From JBGPEQ01 sp050180895 (GTDB lineage: Bacteria; Pseudomonadota; Alphaproteobacteria; Dongiales; Dongiaceae), in the NCBI GenBank assembly GCA_050180895.1, contig JBFXDS010000007.1, positions 1-64,000 of the forward strand: DNA of 64,000 nt, written 5' to 3'. Each line of letters starts with the position of its first letter. The stretch's first letter is position 1. Positions 16,628 through 25,666 of this stretch are shown here, piece by piece. A model generated the notes under the pieces. It did not search any database. It worked only from the letters and a program-made list of their open reading frames with translations, and was not told the DNA's origin. The translations under genes were made by a program, and so were the position numbers.

Positions 16628-17560
16628 ATGGCGAGGATCGGATTCGTCGGCTTGGGCAATATGGGCCTGCCGATGGCGCGGAACCTGCTCGAGGCCGGCC
16701 ACGAGGTGCGCGCGTTCGATATCGTGCCGTCGGCCATCGACAAGGCGGTGGCGGCGGGCGCTACTGCCGCGACCGATCTCGGACGGGCGGTCGCCGGCGC
16801 CGGGACCGTGATCAGCATGCTGCCGGCGGGCGGGCAGGTCCGCGACGCCTATCTGGGCGAGAGCGGCATTATCGCGCAGGCGGCGCCGGGGACGCTCCTC
16901 GTCGACTGCTCGACGATCGACGTGGAGACCGCGCGGCAGGTGCATGCGGCCGCGACGGCGGCCGGCGTCGCGATGCTGGACGCGCCGGTCTCGGGCGGCG
17001 TGGCGGGCGCGGAGGCGGGGACGCTGACCTTCATGGCCGGCGGCGCCGACGCGGCCTTCGCCATGGCGAAGCCGATCCTGGATTGCATGGGGAAGGCGGT
17101 CATTCATGCGGGCGGTCCGGGCAACGGTCAGGCGGCGAAGATCTGCAACAACCTCATGCTGGGCATCTCGATGATCGCGGTCTGCGAGGCGTTCGCGCTG
17201 GCCGACCGGCTCGGGCTCCCGGCGCAGACCCTGTTCGACATCAGCAGCAAGTCCTCCGGCCAGTGCTGGTCGCTCACCTCCTATTGCCCCGTGCCCGGGC
17301 CGGTCCCGTCCTCCCCGGCCAACCGCGGCTACAGGCCCGGCTTCACGGCGGCCATGATGCTGAAGGACCTGCGCCTGGCCGAGGCGGCCGCGGATTCGGC
17401 CGGGGCGACCGTCGCCCTCGGGCGCCAGGCCGCGCGCCTTTACCACGACTTCGTCGCCGGCAGCCGCGGGGGACTCGATTTTTCGGCCATAATCCAGCTA
17501 TTTCAGGAACCTTGCGACGCAAATCCCGAAAAATCGTCGCCTCCGTCAACCAAAAATTAA
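16628..17560 (+). CDS. mmsB: 3-hydroxyisobutyrate dehydrogenase
   Basis: A 310-residue beta-hydroxyacid dehydrogenase. GFVGLGNMGLPMARNL is the dinucleotide-binding signature, DAPVSGGVAGAEAGTLTFM the substrate-binding loop (119-136), and Lys171 in QAAKICNN the catalytic lysine. It oxidises 3-hydroxyisobutyrate to methylmalonate semialdehyde with NAD in valine catabolism. It lies 15 bases after the hydrolase gene with AGGAGG-like sequence before the ATG, so the two form an operon. The C-terminal tail after LDFSAIIQLF is short and variable. Confidence 0.95.
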   Translation: MARIGFVGLGNMGLPMARNLLEAGHEVRAFDIVPSAIDKAVAAGATAATDLGRAVAGAGTVISMLPAGGQVRDAYLGESGIIAQAAPGTLLVDCSTIDVETARQVHAAATAAGVAMLDAPVSGGVAGAEAGTLTFMAGGADAAFAMAKPILDCMGKAVIHAGGPGNGQAAKICNNLMLGISMIAVCEAFALADRLGLPAQTLFDISSKSSGQCWSLTSYCPVPGPVPSSPANRGYRPGFTAAMMLKDLRLAEAAADSAGATVALGRQAARLYHDFVAGSRGGLDFSAIIQLFQEPCDANPEKSSPPSTKN

Positions 17561-17614
17561 GAATACAGAGGTTAACGTAGGGCCAATTGCACGCCTTTCT
17601 GCGGAGTTGCTCCT

Positions 17615-18097
17615 GTGAAGAAGTCATATCTTGAGACCATCGCCTTGGTCGAACGATTGCACCGGGAATGCCTTGAAGTGATTCGCGCCGACCTCGATCG
17701 GCTGGGGATCCGGGATTTGAACAACGTCCAGGCGCTGATCCTTTTCAACATCGGCGCCGACGAGCTCACCGTCGGCGAACTCACCAACCGGGGCTACTAT
17801 CTCGGCTCCAACGTCTCCTACAACGTCAAGAAGATGGTGGAGAACGGCTATCTCATCCAGGAGCGCTCCCTGCACGACCGCCGGGCGGTCAACGTCCGCC
17901 TGTCGCAGAAGGGCCTCGATGTCTGCGAGCGTATGCACACCATGTTCGAGCGGCACGCGCAGACACTCGCCAACGGCATCGTGACAACCGACGAGCTCAA
18001 CGGCGCCAACATCCTGCTGCGCCGCATCGAGCGCTTCTGGGCCAACAGCATCGACTACTCCGCCCGCAGCACCGAGCCCATCAATTCCGCAGCCTGA
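17615..18097 (+). CDS. ldtR: MarR-type winged-helix regulator, LdtR-like
   Basis: A 160-residue MarR-fold protein. The winged helix spans about 35-110 (LNNVQALILFNIGADELTVGE, NVSYNVKKMVENGYL and the wing RSLHDRRAVNVRL). The sequence closely resembles the alphaproteobacterial LdtR group, described in Liberibacter as a regulator of an L,D-transpeptidase and of stress tolerance. Target genes here are not evident; the neighbouring mmsB and the enolase-superfamily gene are candidates only by position. It begins 54 bases after mmsB, so it could be co-transcribed, but the AT-rich gap with GGTTAAC may hold its own promoter. Confidence 0.85.
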   Translation: MKKSYLETIALVERLHRECLEVIRADLDRLGIRDLNNVQALILFNIGADELTVGELTNRGYYLGSNVSYNVKKMVENGYLIQERSLHDRRAVNVRLSQKGLDVCERMHTMFERHAQTLANGIVTTDELNGANILLRRIERFWANSIDYSARSTEPINSAA

Positions 18098-18193
18098 GAC
18101 TTCCTGAGGGGGAACCACGTCTCGGGGGCCGCATGGCGGCGGCGTGTGCGCGACATCCGTCGCGACCGCCGCCGTCACGCCGCTTTCTCTGCA

Positions 18194-19303
18194 TCATGCG
18201 ACCCGCGTCGCCTTGAGCTTGTCCTCGTCCAGTTCGATCCCGAGACCTGGCTTGTCCGATAGGACGATGTAGCCGTCGGCGTCGACGTCGATCGGCTGAC
18301 GGAGCATGAAGTCCCGCCGCGCGAGGCTCCACTCCGGCGGGTCGAACGGGAATTCCAGGTACGGACAGGCGACGCAGCCGGCCACCAGATGGGCGTTGGC
18401 CGCCAGGCCGATGCCGTTGCCCCAGGTGTGTGGGGTGAAGACGAGGTTGTGCTCGCTGGCCATGTGGGCGACGCGGCGCAGGCCGGTGATGCCGCCGACG
18501 CAGACGACGTCCGGCTGCAGCACGTCGAGGCAGCCGCGGGTGATGAGCTCGCGGAACTCGTGCAGCTCGCGCGTCAGCTCGCCGCCGGCGATGCGCACAT
18601 CGACCTGCTGCCGCAGGGCGGCCATGCCCGCGTAGTCGCCGCGGAAGAGCGGTTCCTCCATCCAGTAGACGTCGAGCCGCTCCAGGTGGCGGGCGACCTC
18701 GACGGCGTCCTTGAGCGACCAGGGCTCGGCGAAGTCCCAGGCCATGCGCCACCCCTGGTTGCAGTCGACCATGAGGGCGAGCCGGTCGCCGATTTCGGCC
18801 CGCACCGCCTCGAGCGCGCGGATGTCGTCGCGCCAGTCGGCGCGGCGGAAGCGCACCTTCATCGCCTTGTAGCCGCGCTCGACGTAGTTGCGCGCGTACT
18901 TCGCCATCGCCTTGGGGTCGCGCAGCACGCCGGACGAGGCATAGGCGCGGACCTTGTTGGAGAGGCCGCCGAGCAGCTTCCAGCAGGGCTGCCCCGTGAT
19001 CTTGCCGGCGAGATCCCAGAGCGCGATGTCGAGCGGCCAGCAGCGGCCATAGTGGAAGCCGAGATTGGCGATCAGCCGGTAGTGGCGCTCGATGGCCAGC
19101 GGATCCTGGCCGACGAACAGCCCTTCGTTGCCGGCGAAGCCGAGCATGTCGTCGCCCGAGCCGATGCCGAACAGGCCGCCATCGGTCTCGACGCGCACGA
19201 GGGTCGCCTCGAACTTGACGCGCGGGCGGGTGTCCCAGCTGGCGTTGAACGGCGGATCGAGGGCGATGCGGTGCCGCGTGACGGCGATGCTGGTGATCTT
19301 CAT
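18194..19303 (-). CDS. mandelate racemase/muconate-lactonizing enzyme family protein
   Basis: A 369-residue enolase-superfamily protein. The N-terminal capping domain (1-120) precedes a barrel with Lys149-x-Arg151 in YKAMKVRF, metal ligands Asp180 (DCNQGW), Glu216/Glu217 (EEPL) and Glu242 (GGELT), and His292 in FTPHTWGNG. The His at the barrel end and KxR at the second strand place it among mandelate-racemase-like sugar-acid dehydratases or racemases. The exact substrate cannot be read. ATG 19303 follows AGGGGACGC. It is divergent from the iron alcohol dehydrogenase at 19418. Confidence 0.9.
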   Translation of the reverse strand: MKITSIAVTRHRIALDPPFNASWDTRPRVKFEATLVRVETDGGLFGIGSGDDMLGFAGNEGLFVGQDPLAIERHYRLIANLGFHYGRCWPLDIALWDLAGKITGQPCWKLLGGLSNKVRAYASSGVLRDPKAMAKYARNYVERGYKAMKVRFRRADWRDDIRALEAVRAEIGDRLALMVDCNQGWRMAWDFAEPWSLKDAVEVARHLERLDVYWMEEPLFRGDYAGMAALRQQVDVRIAGGELTRELHEFRELITRGCLDVLQPDVVCVGGITGLRRVAHMASEHNLVFTPHTWGNGIGLAANAHLVAGCVACPYLEFPFDPPEWSLARRDFMLRQPIDVDADGYIVLSDKPGLGIELDEDKLKATRVA

Positions 19304-19417
19304 GCGTCCCCTGTCGCTTGTGCCGGCCCCATCCGGCTGATAAACGGCGCAGGTTAGCGGCGCGCGCGGCCCGCTGCCAAGGGTGGGCGCGGCGGCCGCG
19401 CCGGTCGGGAGAGCTCG

Positions 19418-20593
19418 ATGGCCATTCCCTCCTTTTCCATGCTGCCCAACACCCGGATCGCCTTCGGCGTCGACCGCGTCGACAAGATCGGCGGCGACGT
19501 GGCGGCGATCGCCGGTAAGGAGGCCAGCCTGCTGCTGGTCGCCGATCCCGGCCTGCCGCAGATCGCCGAGCGGATCGCGGGCATCCTGAAGAAGGCCGGC
19601 CACAAGGTCGCGATCTTCACCGACGTGCGCAGCGACCCGCTGGGCGCGCAGGTCGACGCGGCGGCGGCCAAGGCGCGCGCGGCCGGCGCCGCCTGCGTCG
19701 TCGGCGTCGGCGGCGGCTCGACCCTGGACGTGGCCAAGTTCGCCGCGGCCATCGCCCGCGCCGACGCGCCGGCCGACCATTACGCGCTGGCGGTGAACCC
19801 GCTGCCCAAGGACGGGCTGCGCAAGATCTGCATCCCCACCACCGCCGGCACCGGCTCCGAGACCACGCGCGTCTCCGTCTTCACCAATGGCAAGGCGGAG
19901 AAGATGTGGGCCTGGGGCGACGAGATCCGCGCCGACCTGGCGCTGCTCGACCCGCGGCTCACCGTCGGGCTGCCGCCGCACCTGACCGCGGCCACCGGCG
20001 TCGACGCGCTGGTGCATGCGATCGAGGCCTGCACCATCCGCCGCGCCAACCTGCTGAACGACGCCATCTGCTACCAGGCGATCCGGCTGGTGGCGCAGAA
20101 CCTGGCGCGCGCGGTGGCCGCACCCGACGACCTGGAGGCGCGCGGCGCCATGCAGATCGCGGCGGCGGCGGCCGGCATGGCCATCGACAACTCCGGCACC
20201 GGCGTCGCCCACGCCATGGGCCATGCGCTGGGCGCCATCGGCCACGTGCATCACGGCCGCGCCGTGGGGCTCTGCCTGCGCGCGGCGCTCGGCTGGAACG
20301 CCGAGGCCGACCCGGCCCGCCATGCCCGCGTCGCCCAGGCCCTGGGCGTGCCGGCGGAGGGGCGCACGGAGGCGGACGTCGTCGCCGATCTCGCCCCGGC
20401 CTTCGACCGCTTCGTGCGCGCGGTCGGGCTCGCCGTGTCGCTGGCCAAGGACGGGCTCGGCGCCGCCGATGCGGAGCGGCTGGCGGCGGCGACCATGGCG
20501 CCGGAGAACAAGGCCATGCGCGACTCCAACATCCGCGAGATCGCGCCGGCCGACGCCCGGCGGATCGCCGAGGTCGTGCTGACGGCGGCCTGA
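19418..20593 (+). CDS. iron-containing alcohol dehydrogenase
   Basis: A 391-residue group III alcohol dehydrogenase. GGGSTLDVAK (98-107) and TTAGTGSETT (141-150) bind NAD(P). Metal ligands are Asp196, His200 (GVDALVHAIE), His265 (VAHAMGHALG) and His278 or His279 (HVHHG). Members reduce or oxidise short-chain alcohols, maleylacetate, lactaldehyde or 1,3-propanediol, and the substrate is not evident. The divergent enolase-superfamily gene suggests a joint role in sugar-acid or diol breakdown. The start has GGAGAGCTCG upstream. Confidence 0.93.
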   Translation: MAIPSFSMLPNTRIAFGVDRVDKIGGDVAAIAGKEASLLLVADPGLPQIAERIAGILKKAGHKVAIFTDVRSDPLGAQVDAAAAKARAAGAACVVGVGGGSTLDVAKFAAAIARADAPADHYALAVNPLPKDGLRKICIPTTAGTGSETTRVSVFTNGKAEKMWAWGDEIRADLALLDPRLTVGLPPHLTAATGVDALVHAIEACTIRRANLLNDAICYQAIRLVAQNLARAVAAPDDLEARGAMQIAAAAAGMAIDNSGTGVAHAMGHALGAIGHVHHGRAVGLCLRAALGWNAEADPARHARVAQALGVPAEGRTEADVVADLAPAFDRFVRAVGLAVSLAKDGLGAADAERLAAATMAPENKAMRDSNIREIAPADARRIAEVVLTAA

Positions 20594-20621
20594 TCCGGTC
20601 GTTGGAGACTCGGATCGGCGC

Positions 20622-20724
20622 CCTGCGTCCTTCCCCGGGTTCAACCCGGGGACCAAGCTCAGGATGAGGGCTTTCATTCTGCCATAAAGATTCCTCCTCA
20701 TCCTGAGCTTGTCGAAGGACGCGG
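20622..20724. repeat. REP-like element with an extra inserted dyad
   Basis: One arm is interrupted by CCCGGGTTCAACCCGGG (a perfect dyad at about 20636-20652), followed by GCTCAGGATGAGGG, the loop with CTGCC, and the opposite arm CATCCTGAGCTTGTCGAAGG. It lies between the convergent iron alcohol dehydrogenase and the two-repeat unknown gene. Confidence 0.85.
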
Positions 20725-20757
20725 GATGGTCCTGCAGCGCGTCTCGGTCCGGTGCCG

Positions 20758-21669
20758 TCAGCCGGCGGCCGGCGCGGCGGCGGCGAAATCGGACGGATCG
20801 ACCCCATGCCCAGCGGAGAATGCGGCGTTGGCGGCGGCGGTCGGGCCGAGGTCGAGGCCGCCCCAGACCAGGCCGGCGCGGCGCGCGGGCCCGCCGGGAC
20901 CCGCCAGGGCGAGGAGGCCGCGGCGGAAGCGGTCGCCGAGGCGGGCGACGATGCCGGACAGCCGCAGGGCGGCGACCGGCTCGGCCGCGGTGGCGGCGGC
21001 GCGGTCGAGGGCGGCGTGGGCGCCGCCGGCGAGGCGCATCATCAGCCCGTGGGCGGTGCCGAGCTCGTGCGCCAGGAGGCGGCCGAGGAAGCCGGCGCCG
21101 GCGCGCTCGTCGGCCGCGGCTTCGGCGAGGAGCCCGGCGCGGGCCTCGGCGGCCAGCTCCGCCGCCTCCCGGGCGGCCAGATCGCGGGCGGCCTGCGCGC
21201 GCTCGCCGAGCGTGGGCGCGCGGGGCGACGGGTCGTTCGCGGCCTGCGCCGCCTTGGCCGCGGCGATGCGCCGCTGCAGCTCCTCCGGCGAACAGCGGCC
21301 GTCGAGCCAGCCGAGCGCGATCCAGGCCTCGTCGCCGGCGGCGTCGGGGCGGAGGCGGCGCAGGGCGAGCAGGCCCTGGCGGAGCTGCTCCATGAGCCGG
21401 CTGGCCGCGGCGGCGAGACGGCCGGCGGCAAGGTCGGCGCTCGCCGTGTCGTCGCCGGCGTCGACCGACCAGTCGAGGACGGCGTTGGCGGCGCCGGCGA
21501 TGCGCAGCATCAGGCGGTGGCCGGCGGCGAGCTCGTGGGCGAGGAGATCGAGCAGCACGGCGGGGCCGGCCTCGGCATCGGCGGCGCCGGCCATGATCGC
21601 CTCCGGCCCGGCGGCAAGCGCATCCTCGGCGGCCTCGGCATCGGCCGCGATCTGCTGTTCCCGTGTCAT
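20758..21669 (-). CDS. unknown protein with two copies of an ELAAGH-type helical domain
   Basis: I do not recognise this 303-residue, Ala-rich, all-helical protein. It contains two similar units: residues 41-107 (HELAAGHRLMLRIAG...RLMEQLRQGLLALRRL) and 197-256 (HELGTAHGLMMRLAG...GDRFRRGLLALAG). Between them a Pro/Cys hinge (WLDGRCSPEELQRRI) resembles a small linker. The same unit occurs once in the protein at 5364-6419. The C-terminus SAGHGVDPSDF is encoded by the same DNA word repeated three times in that other gene. ATG 21669 follows GGGAGGACCAG and a promoter-like TTGTGT-17-TACAAT. A truncated relic of this start lies at 32967-33079. Confidence 0.75.
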   Translation of the reverse strand: MTREQQIAADAEAAEDALAAGPEAIMAGAADAEAGPAVLLDLLAHELAAGHRLMLRIAGAANAVLDWSVDAGDDTASADLAAGRLAAAASRLMEQLRQGLLALRRLRPDAAGDEAWIALGWLDGRCSPEELQRRIAAAKAAQAANDPSPRAPTLGERAQAARDLAAREAAELAAEARAGLLAEAAADERAGAGFLGRLLAHELGTAHGLMMRLAGGAHAALDRAAATAAEPVAALRLSGIVARLGDRFRRGLLALAGPGGPARRAGLVWGGLDLGPTAAANAAFSAGHGVDPSDFAAAAPAAG

Positions 21670-22172
21670 CTGGTCCTCCCGGTTGCGTTGGTGGAAAGCG
21701 GTTATTGTACTTCGAACATAAGAGGAACACAAGCGTAAAATGGAGAGGATGCGTAATTCAATCGACGGCGTTTGTCAGACCATAACCGCTGGAGCAAGAT
21801 GGGATTTCTATGATAGGATCGGCTAAAGTGCGTAAAATATGTGATAGAGTCATGCGCCCACGGGGCTGCTCCTCGTTTTTGCCGACGGGGAGGCGACGGG
21901 AGAGAGCCTTGAGGTTTCGGCCAAAATGGCAAAACTCGCAGATAGTCTCGGGGATCTCATGCGAAGTATCTGCGAAAGATGCGAAGTACGGCTTCGGTCG
22001 TCTTATCGACATCGCGCCTGTCGAACCGGTTCTCGAGAAGCACGGATGATCGATCGTTGTGGTGCTCGCCGTCGAGAAGTTTGATCGACTTCGGGAAAGG
22101 GCGCGGCGGCCGAGGAAGGCGAACGGCCAACCGACACCAACTATGCTTTCGAAAGGAGGAAGAGAAGGAGGC
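21670..22172. other. 503-base gap with the unknown gene's promoter and a conserved block
   Basis: The left 90 bases hold the minus-strand promoter of the unknown gene. At 21816-21857 lies a 42-base block about 79 percent identical to 33414-33455. A repeated word ATGCGAAGTA occurs twice near 21959 and 21978. Several open frames cross the gap but show no family signature. The last part is the leader of hsdM. No convincing gene was found here. Confidence 0.6.
21704..21732 (-). promoter_or_regulatory. promoter TTGTGT-17-TACAAT
   Basis: Read on the minus strand, TTGTGT (21732-21727), exactly 17 bases, then TACAAT (21709-21704), 35 bases upstream of the ATG at 21669. The same arrangement is kept in the relic copy at 33027-33055 (TTGTAT-17-CACAAT). 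Confidence 0.75.
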
Positions 22173-24314
22173 ATGAGCAATGGCGATCTGGGCTGGATCA
22201 CAAATTTTATCTGGAGCATCGCCGATGACGTGCTGCGCGATCTCTATGTGCGGGGCAAGTACCGGGATGTCATCCTGCCGATGACCGTGCTGCGCCGCCT
22301 GGATGCGGTGCTTGAACCCACCAAACAGCGGGTACTTGAGATGAAGGCCAAACTCGATAAGGCCGGCATCACCAACCAGGACGCCGCGCTGCGGCAGGCC
22401 GCGGGCCAGGACTTCTACAATACCTCGAAGTTCACGCTGCGCGACCTGCGCGCCCGGGCGAGCCAACAGCAACTCGGGGCCGATTTCGAGGCCTTTCTCG
22501 ACGCCTTCTCGCCGAACGTCCAGGACATCCTCGACAAGTTCGAGTTCCGCAATCAAATCCCCCGGCTGTCGAAGGCCGATGCGCTCGGGACTCTCATCGA
22601 AAAGTTCCTCGATCCTTCGATCAACCTCGGCCCGTACCCGGTCAAGAACGCGGACGGTTCGACCAAACACCCGCCCCTCGACAATCATGCGATGGGAACG
22701 ATCTTCGAGGAGCTGGTCCGCCGTTTCAACGAGGAGAACAACGAAGAAGCCGGCGAGCACTGGACTCCGCGCGACGCCGTCAAGCTGATGGCGCGGCTGG
22801 TTCTGCTCCCGATCGCCGATCAGATCGAGTCGGGAACCTATCTGCTGTATGACGGCGCCTGCGGCACCGGCGGCATGCTCACGGTCGCCGAGGAGACATT
22901 GGCCGAAATCGCGGCGAAGCACGACAAGCAGGTTTCGACGCATCTGTACGGCCAGGAGATCAACGCCGAGACCTACGCCATCTGCAAGGCCGACCTGTTG
23001 CTCAAGGGCGAAGGCGAGGCAGCCGACAACATCGTCGGCGGACCGGAATGGTCGACGCTATCGAATGATGCGTTTCCCTCGCGCGAGTTCGATTTCATGC
23101 TCTCCAATCCGCCCTACGGAAAGAGCTGGAAGAGCGATCTGGAACGCATGGGTGGCAAGGACGGCATCAAAGACCCACGTTTCGTCATCAGCCATGCCGG
23201 CAATCCCGAATACAGTCTGATCACGCGGTCGAGCGACGGGCAGATGCTGTTCCTCGCCAACATGCTCTCGAAAATGAAGCCCGGCACCAAGCTCGGCAGC
23301 CGCATCGCAGAGGTGCATAACGGCTCATCGCTGTTCACCGGCGACGCCGGAAGCGGCGAGAGCAACATCCGCCGCTGGGTCATCGAGAACGACTGGCTGG
23401 AGGCCATCGTCGCCCTGCCGCTCAATATGTTCTACAATACCGGCATCGCGACCTATGTGTGGGTGCTGACCAACCGCAAGTCGGCTCACCGTCGGGGAAA
23501 GGCGCAGCTTATCGACGCCACGCAATGGTTCAGTCCGCTGCGGAAGAATCTCGGTAAGAAGAACTGCGAGTTGTCCGAGGAGGACGTCCAGCGCATCGGC
23601 GACACCTTCCTTGCGTTCGCGGAAACTGAACAATCAAAGATCTTTGACAATGCCGAGTTCGGTTATTGGAAGGTAACGGTGGAACGCCCCCTGCGGCTTC
23701 GGGTCGACTTGTCGCCGGTCCGGCTCAGGGCTTTCCGAACGATCTGCCTCGATCTTGACGAGGCGCTCATCGCCAATCTCGTCGATCGCGTCGTCGCGCG
23801 CATGGGGCCCGGTCCGCACCGAGATTTCAACCTGTTCTTGAGAGAACTCGAAGCCGAGACTGAGCGGCATAACGTGAAGCTCACCGCGAGACGCGAAAAG
23901 CTCCTGCGAACTGCCTTGACGAATCGAGACGAGGATGCCGCGCCGGTCGTTGCGCGCGTGCACAGACCGGGCAAGGTCGAGGCCGATCCGCTCCGCGGAC
24001 GCTATTCGGTCGCGATCGATTCCAATCCTTGTGTCGTTGAGTATGAGGCGGACACTGAGTTGCGCGACACAGAGACCGTGCCGCTGAAGGAGCTGGGTGG
24101 GATCGAGGCGTTCATTCGCCGCGAAGTGCTCCCACATGCACCGGACGCGTGGATCGACGAGTCCAAGACCGCGATCGGCTATGAGATCAGCTTCAATCGT
24201 TACTTCTACAAGCCGCAGCCGCTGCGGCCGTTGGAGGCCATTAAGGCGGACATCCTAGCGCTGGAGCGCGAGACGGAGGGGTTGTTGGCGCAGATCGTCG
24301 GGAGTCGGACATGA
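22173..24314 (+). CDS. hsdM: type I restriction-modification methyltransferase subunit
   Basis: A 713-residue HsdM. An N-terminal helical HsdM_N domain (1-150) precedes the N6-adenine methyltransferase core with the AdoMet motif DGACGTGGM (near 230) and catalytic NPPYG (near 312). The C-terminal half (about 500-713) is longer than in E. coli HsdM and is typical of the larger subfamily. With HsdS it methylates the recognition sequence. ATG 22173 follows two purine-rich ribosome-site-like words (AAGGAGGAAG, AAGGAGG); starts further upstream in frame lack conservation. The stop overlaps hsdS by ATGA. Confidence 0.96.
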   Translation: MSNGDLGWITNFIWSIADDVLRDLYVRGKYRDVILPMTVLRRLDAVLEPTKQRVLEMKAKLDKAGITNQDAALRQAAGQDFYNTSKFTLRDLRARASQQQLGADFEAFLDAFSPNVQDILDKFEFRNQIPRLSKADALGTLIEKFLDPSINLGPYPVKNADGSTKHPPLDNHAMGTIFEELVRRFNEENNEEAGEHWTPRDAVKLMARLVLLPIADQIESGTYLLYDGACGTGGMLTVAEETLAEIAAKHDKQVSTHLYGQEINAETYAICKADLLLKGEGEAADNIVGGPEWSTLSNDAFPSREFDFMLSNPPYGKSWKSDLERMGGKDGIKDPRFVISHAGNPEYSLITRSSDGQMLFLANMLSKMKPGTKLGSRIAEVHNGSSLFTGDAGSGESNIRRWVIENDWLEAIVALPLNMFYNTGIATYVWVLTNRKSAHRRGKAQLIDATQWFSPLRKNLGKKNCELSEEDVQRIGDTFLAFAETEQSKIFDNAEFGYWKVTVERPLRLRVDLSPVRLRAFRTICLDLDEALIANLVDRVVARMGPGPHRDFNLFLRELEAETERHNVKLTARREKLLRTALTNRDEDAAPVVARVHRPGKVEADPLRGRYSVAIDSNPCVVEYEADTELRDTETVPLKELGGIEAFIRREVLPHAPDAWIDESKTAIGYEISFNRYFYKPQPLRPLEAIKADILALERETEGLLAQIVGSRT

Positions 24315-25663
24315 TCGACGACTTGAGGCACTATCCCGCAATGAACTACTCGGGCGTGCCGTGGCTCGGGAACGTGCCGGAACATTGGGAGATTCATAAG
24401 CTAAAGCGTATTGTCCGACTGCAGAGCGGGGAAAGCATCACTGCTTTCGACATACATGAAGAGGGCGCGCATCCAGTCTATGGAGGCAATGGGCAGCGCG
24501 GGTACACTTCGGGATTTACCCATGAAGGCGAATTCGTCTTGATAGGACGCCAAGGTGCATTGTGCGGCAACATCAACTATGCGAAGGGCCGCTTCTGGGC
24601 GTCTGAGCATGCATTGGTGGCTCATCCTCGGCGGTCATTTCCTGTCCGGTGGCTCGGCGAGCTCCTTCGCACCATGAACTTGAACCAGTATGCCATTTCC
24701 GCGGCTCAACCCGGCTTGTCAGTTGAACGAATCGAACCGCTAGCAATCCCTTATCCACCGTTCGACGAACAGTTGGCAATTGCGCGCTTCCTCGATCACG
24801 TCGACAGGCTAAGCCGCCGCTATGTCAGCGCCAAGCGTAGGCTCATTAAGCTTCTCGAAGAGCAAAAACAGGCGATTGTCCAACGAGCCGTCACCCGCGG
24901 TCTTGATCCCAACGTCCCCCTAGAACCTTCCGGCGTCGAATGGCTTGGCGACGTGCCGGAGCATTGGGAAGTGCGTCGCGGGAAGTACTATTTCCGTGAA
25001 GTTGATGAACGGTCCGGCGACGGTTCCGAGGAGCTTTTGTCGGTCTCACACAAGTCCGGAGTTACGCCTCGGAGCGAAAAGAACGTCACTATGTTCATGG
25101 CTCACAGCTATGTGGGCCACAAGCTCTGCCGCCCCGGTGATATCGTCGTGAACACTATGTGGGGGTGGATGGCCGCAGCCGGTGTTGCTGAGCGACTTGG
25201 GATCGTGAGTCCCTCCTATGGTGTTTACCGACCGCGCGAACCAGATGATTTTCGCTCTCAGTATCTTGATTTCCTTCTCCGGACGGAACTGTACCGTGGC
25301 GAGTATGTTCGAAGTTCGCGCGGTATCACTACGTCCAGACTCCGCCTCTATCCGGACGACTTCCTTCGCATTGAGTTCATCTGCCCGCCGTTGGAGGAGC
25401 AGGACGCTATCCTGGACTGGATCGGGAAAGCGACGGCCGAGCTTCGGCGTGCCATTGCCGCAGCCAAACGGGAAATCTATCTTTTGAATGAATACCGTAC
25501 CCGCCTCATCGCCGACGTGGTAACCGGCAAGCTCGACGTGCGTCCTGCCGCCATGGCGTTGCATGAAATCGCAGAGTTGCCCGACGCTGTTGAGATCAGC
25601 GATGACACCGAAGTTGATGAAGAAGTGCTCGATGAGGAGGCCGAAACCGAAGAGGCCGCCTGA
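24311..25663 (+). CDS. hsdS: type I restriction-modification specificity subunit
   Basis: A 450-residue HsdS with two target-recognition domains, each opened by the conserved phrase GVPWLGNVPEHW (near 15) and GVEWLGDVPEHW (near 213). Each domain ends in a coiled helix region (RFLDHVDRLSRRY..., then WIGKATAELRRAIAAAKREI). The long acidic C-terminal tail (DDTEVDEEVLDEEAETEEAA) is unusual. The TRDs determine the bipartite DNA target, which cannot be deduced by eye. AT content is higher in the first TRD, as expected for a fast-evolving recognition part. It overlaps hsdM (ATGA) and is followed by hsdR after 3 bases. Confidence 0.95.
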   Translation: MIDDLRHYPAMNYSGVPWLGNVPEHWEIHKLKRIVRLQSGESITAFDIHEEGAHPVYGGNGQRGYTSGFTHEGEFVLIGRQGALCGNINYAKGRFWASEHALVAHPRRSFPVRWLGELLRTMNLNQYAISAAQPGLSVERIEPLAIPYPPFDEQLAIARFLDHVDRLSRRYVSAKRRLIKLLEEQKQAIVQRAVTRGLDPNVPLEPSGVEWLGDVPEHWEVRRGKYYFREVDERSGDGSEELLSVSHKSGVTPRSEKNVTMFMAHSYVGHKLCRPGDIVVNTMWGWMAAAGVAERLGIVSPSYGVYRPREPDDFRSQYLDFLLRTELYRGEYVRSSRGITTSRLRLYPDDFLRIEFICPPLEEQDAILDWIGKATAELRRAIAAAKREIYLLNEYRTRLIADVVTGKLDVRPAAMALHEIAELPDAVEISDDTEVDEEVLDEEAETEEAA

Positions 25664-25666
25664 GGG

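Noticed and set aside
13805..17446. Very long open frame on the minus strand (over 1200 codons)
   Set aside because: It lies opposite four well-supported plus-strand genes (Rieske fusion, HIBCH-like, mmsB) and has Arg/Ala-rich shadow composition without any family motif.
21758..22219. Minus-strand frame of 153 codons between the unknown gene and hsdM
   Set aside because: No recognisable motif, overlaps the hsdM start, and contains the conserved block in antisense.
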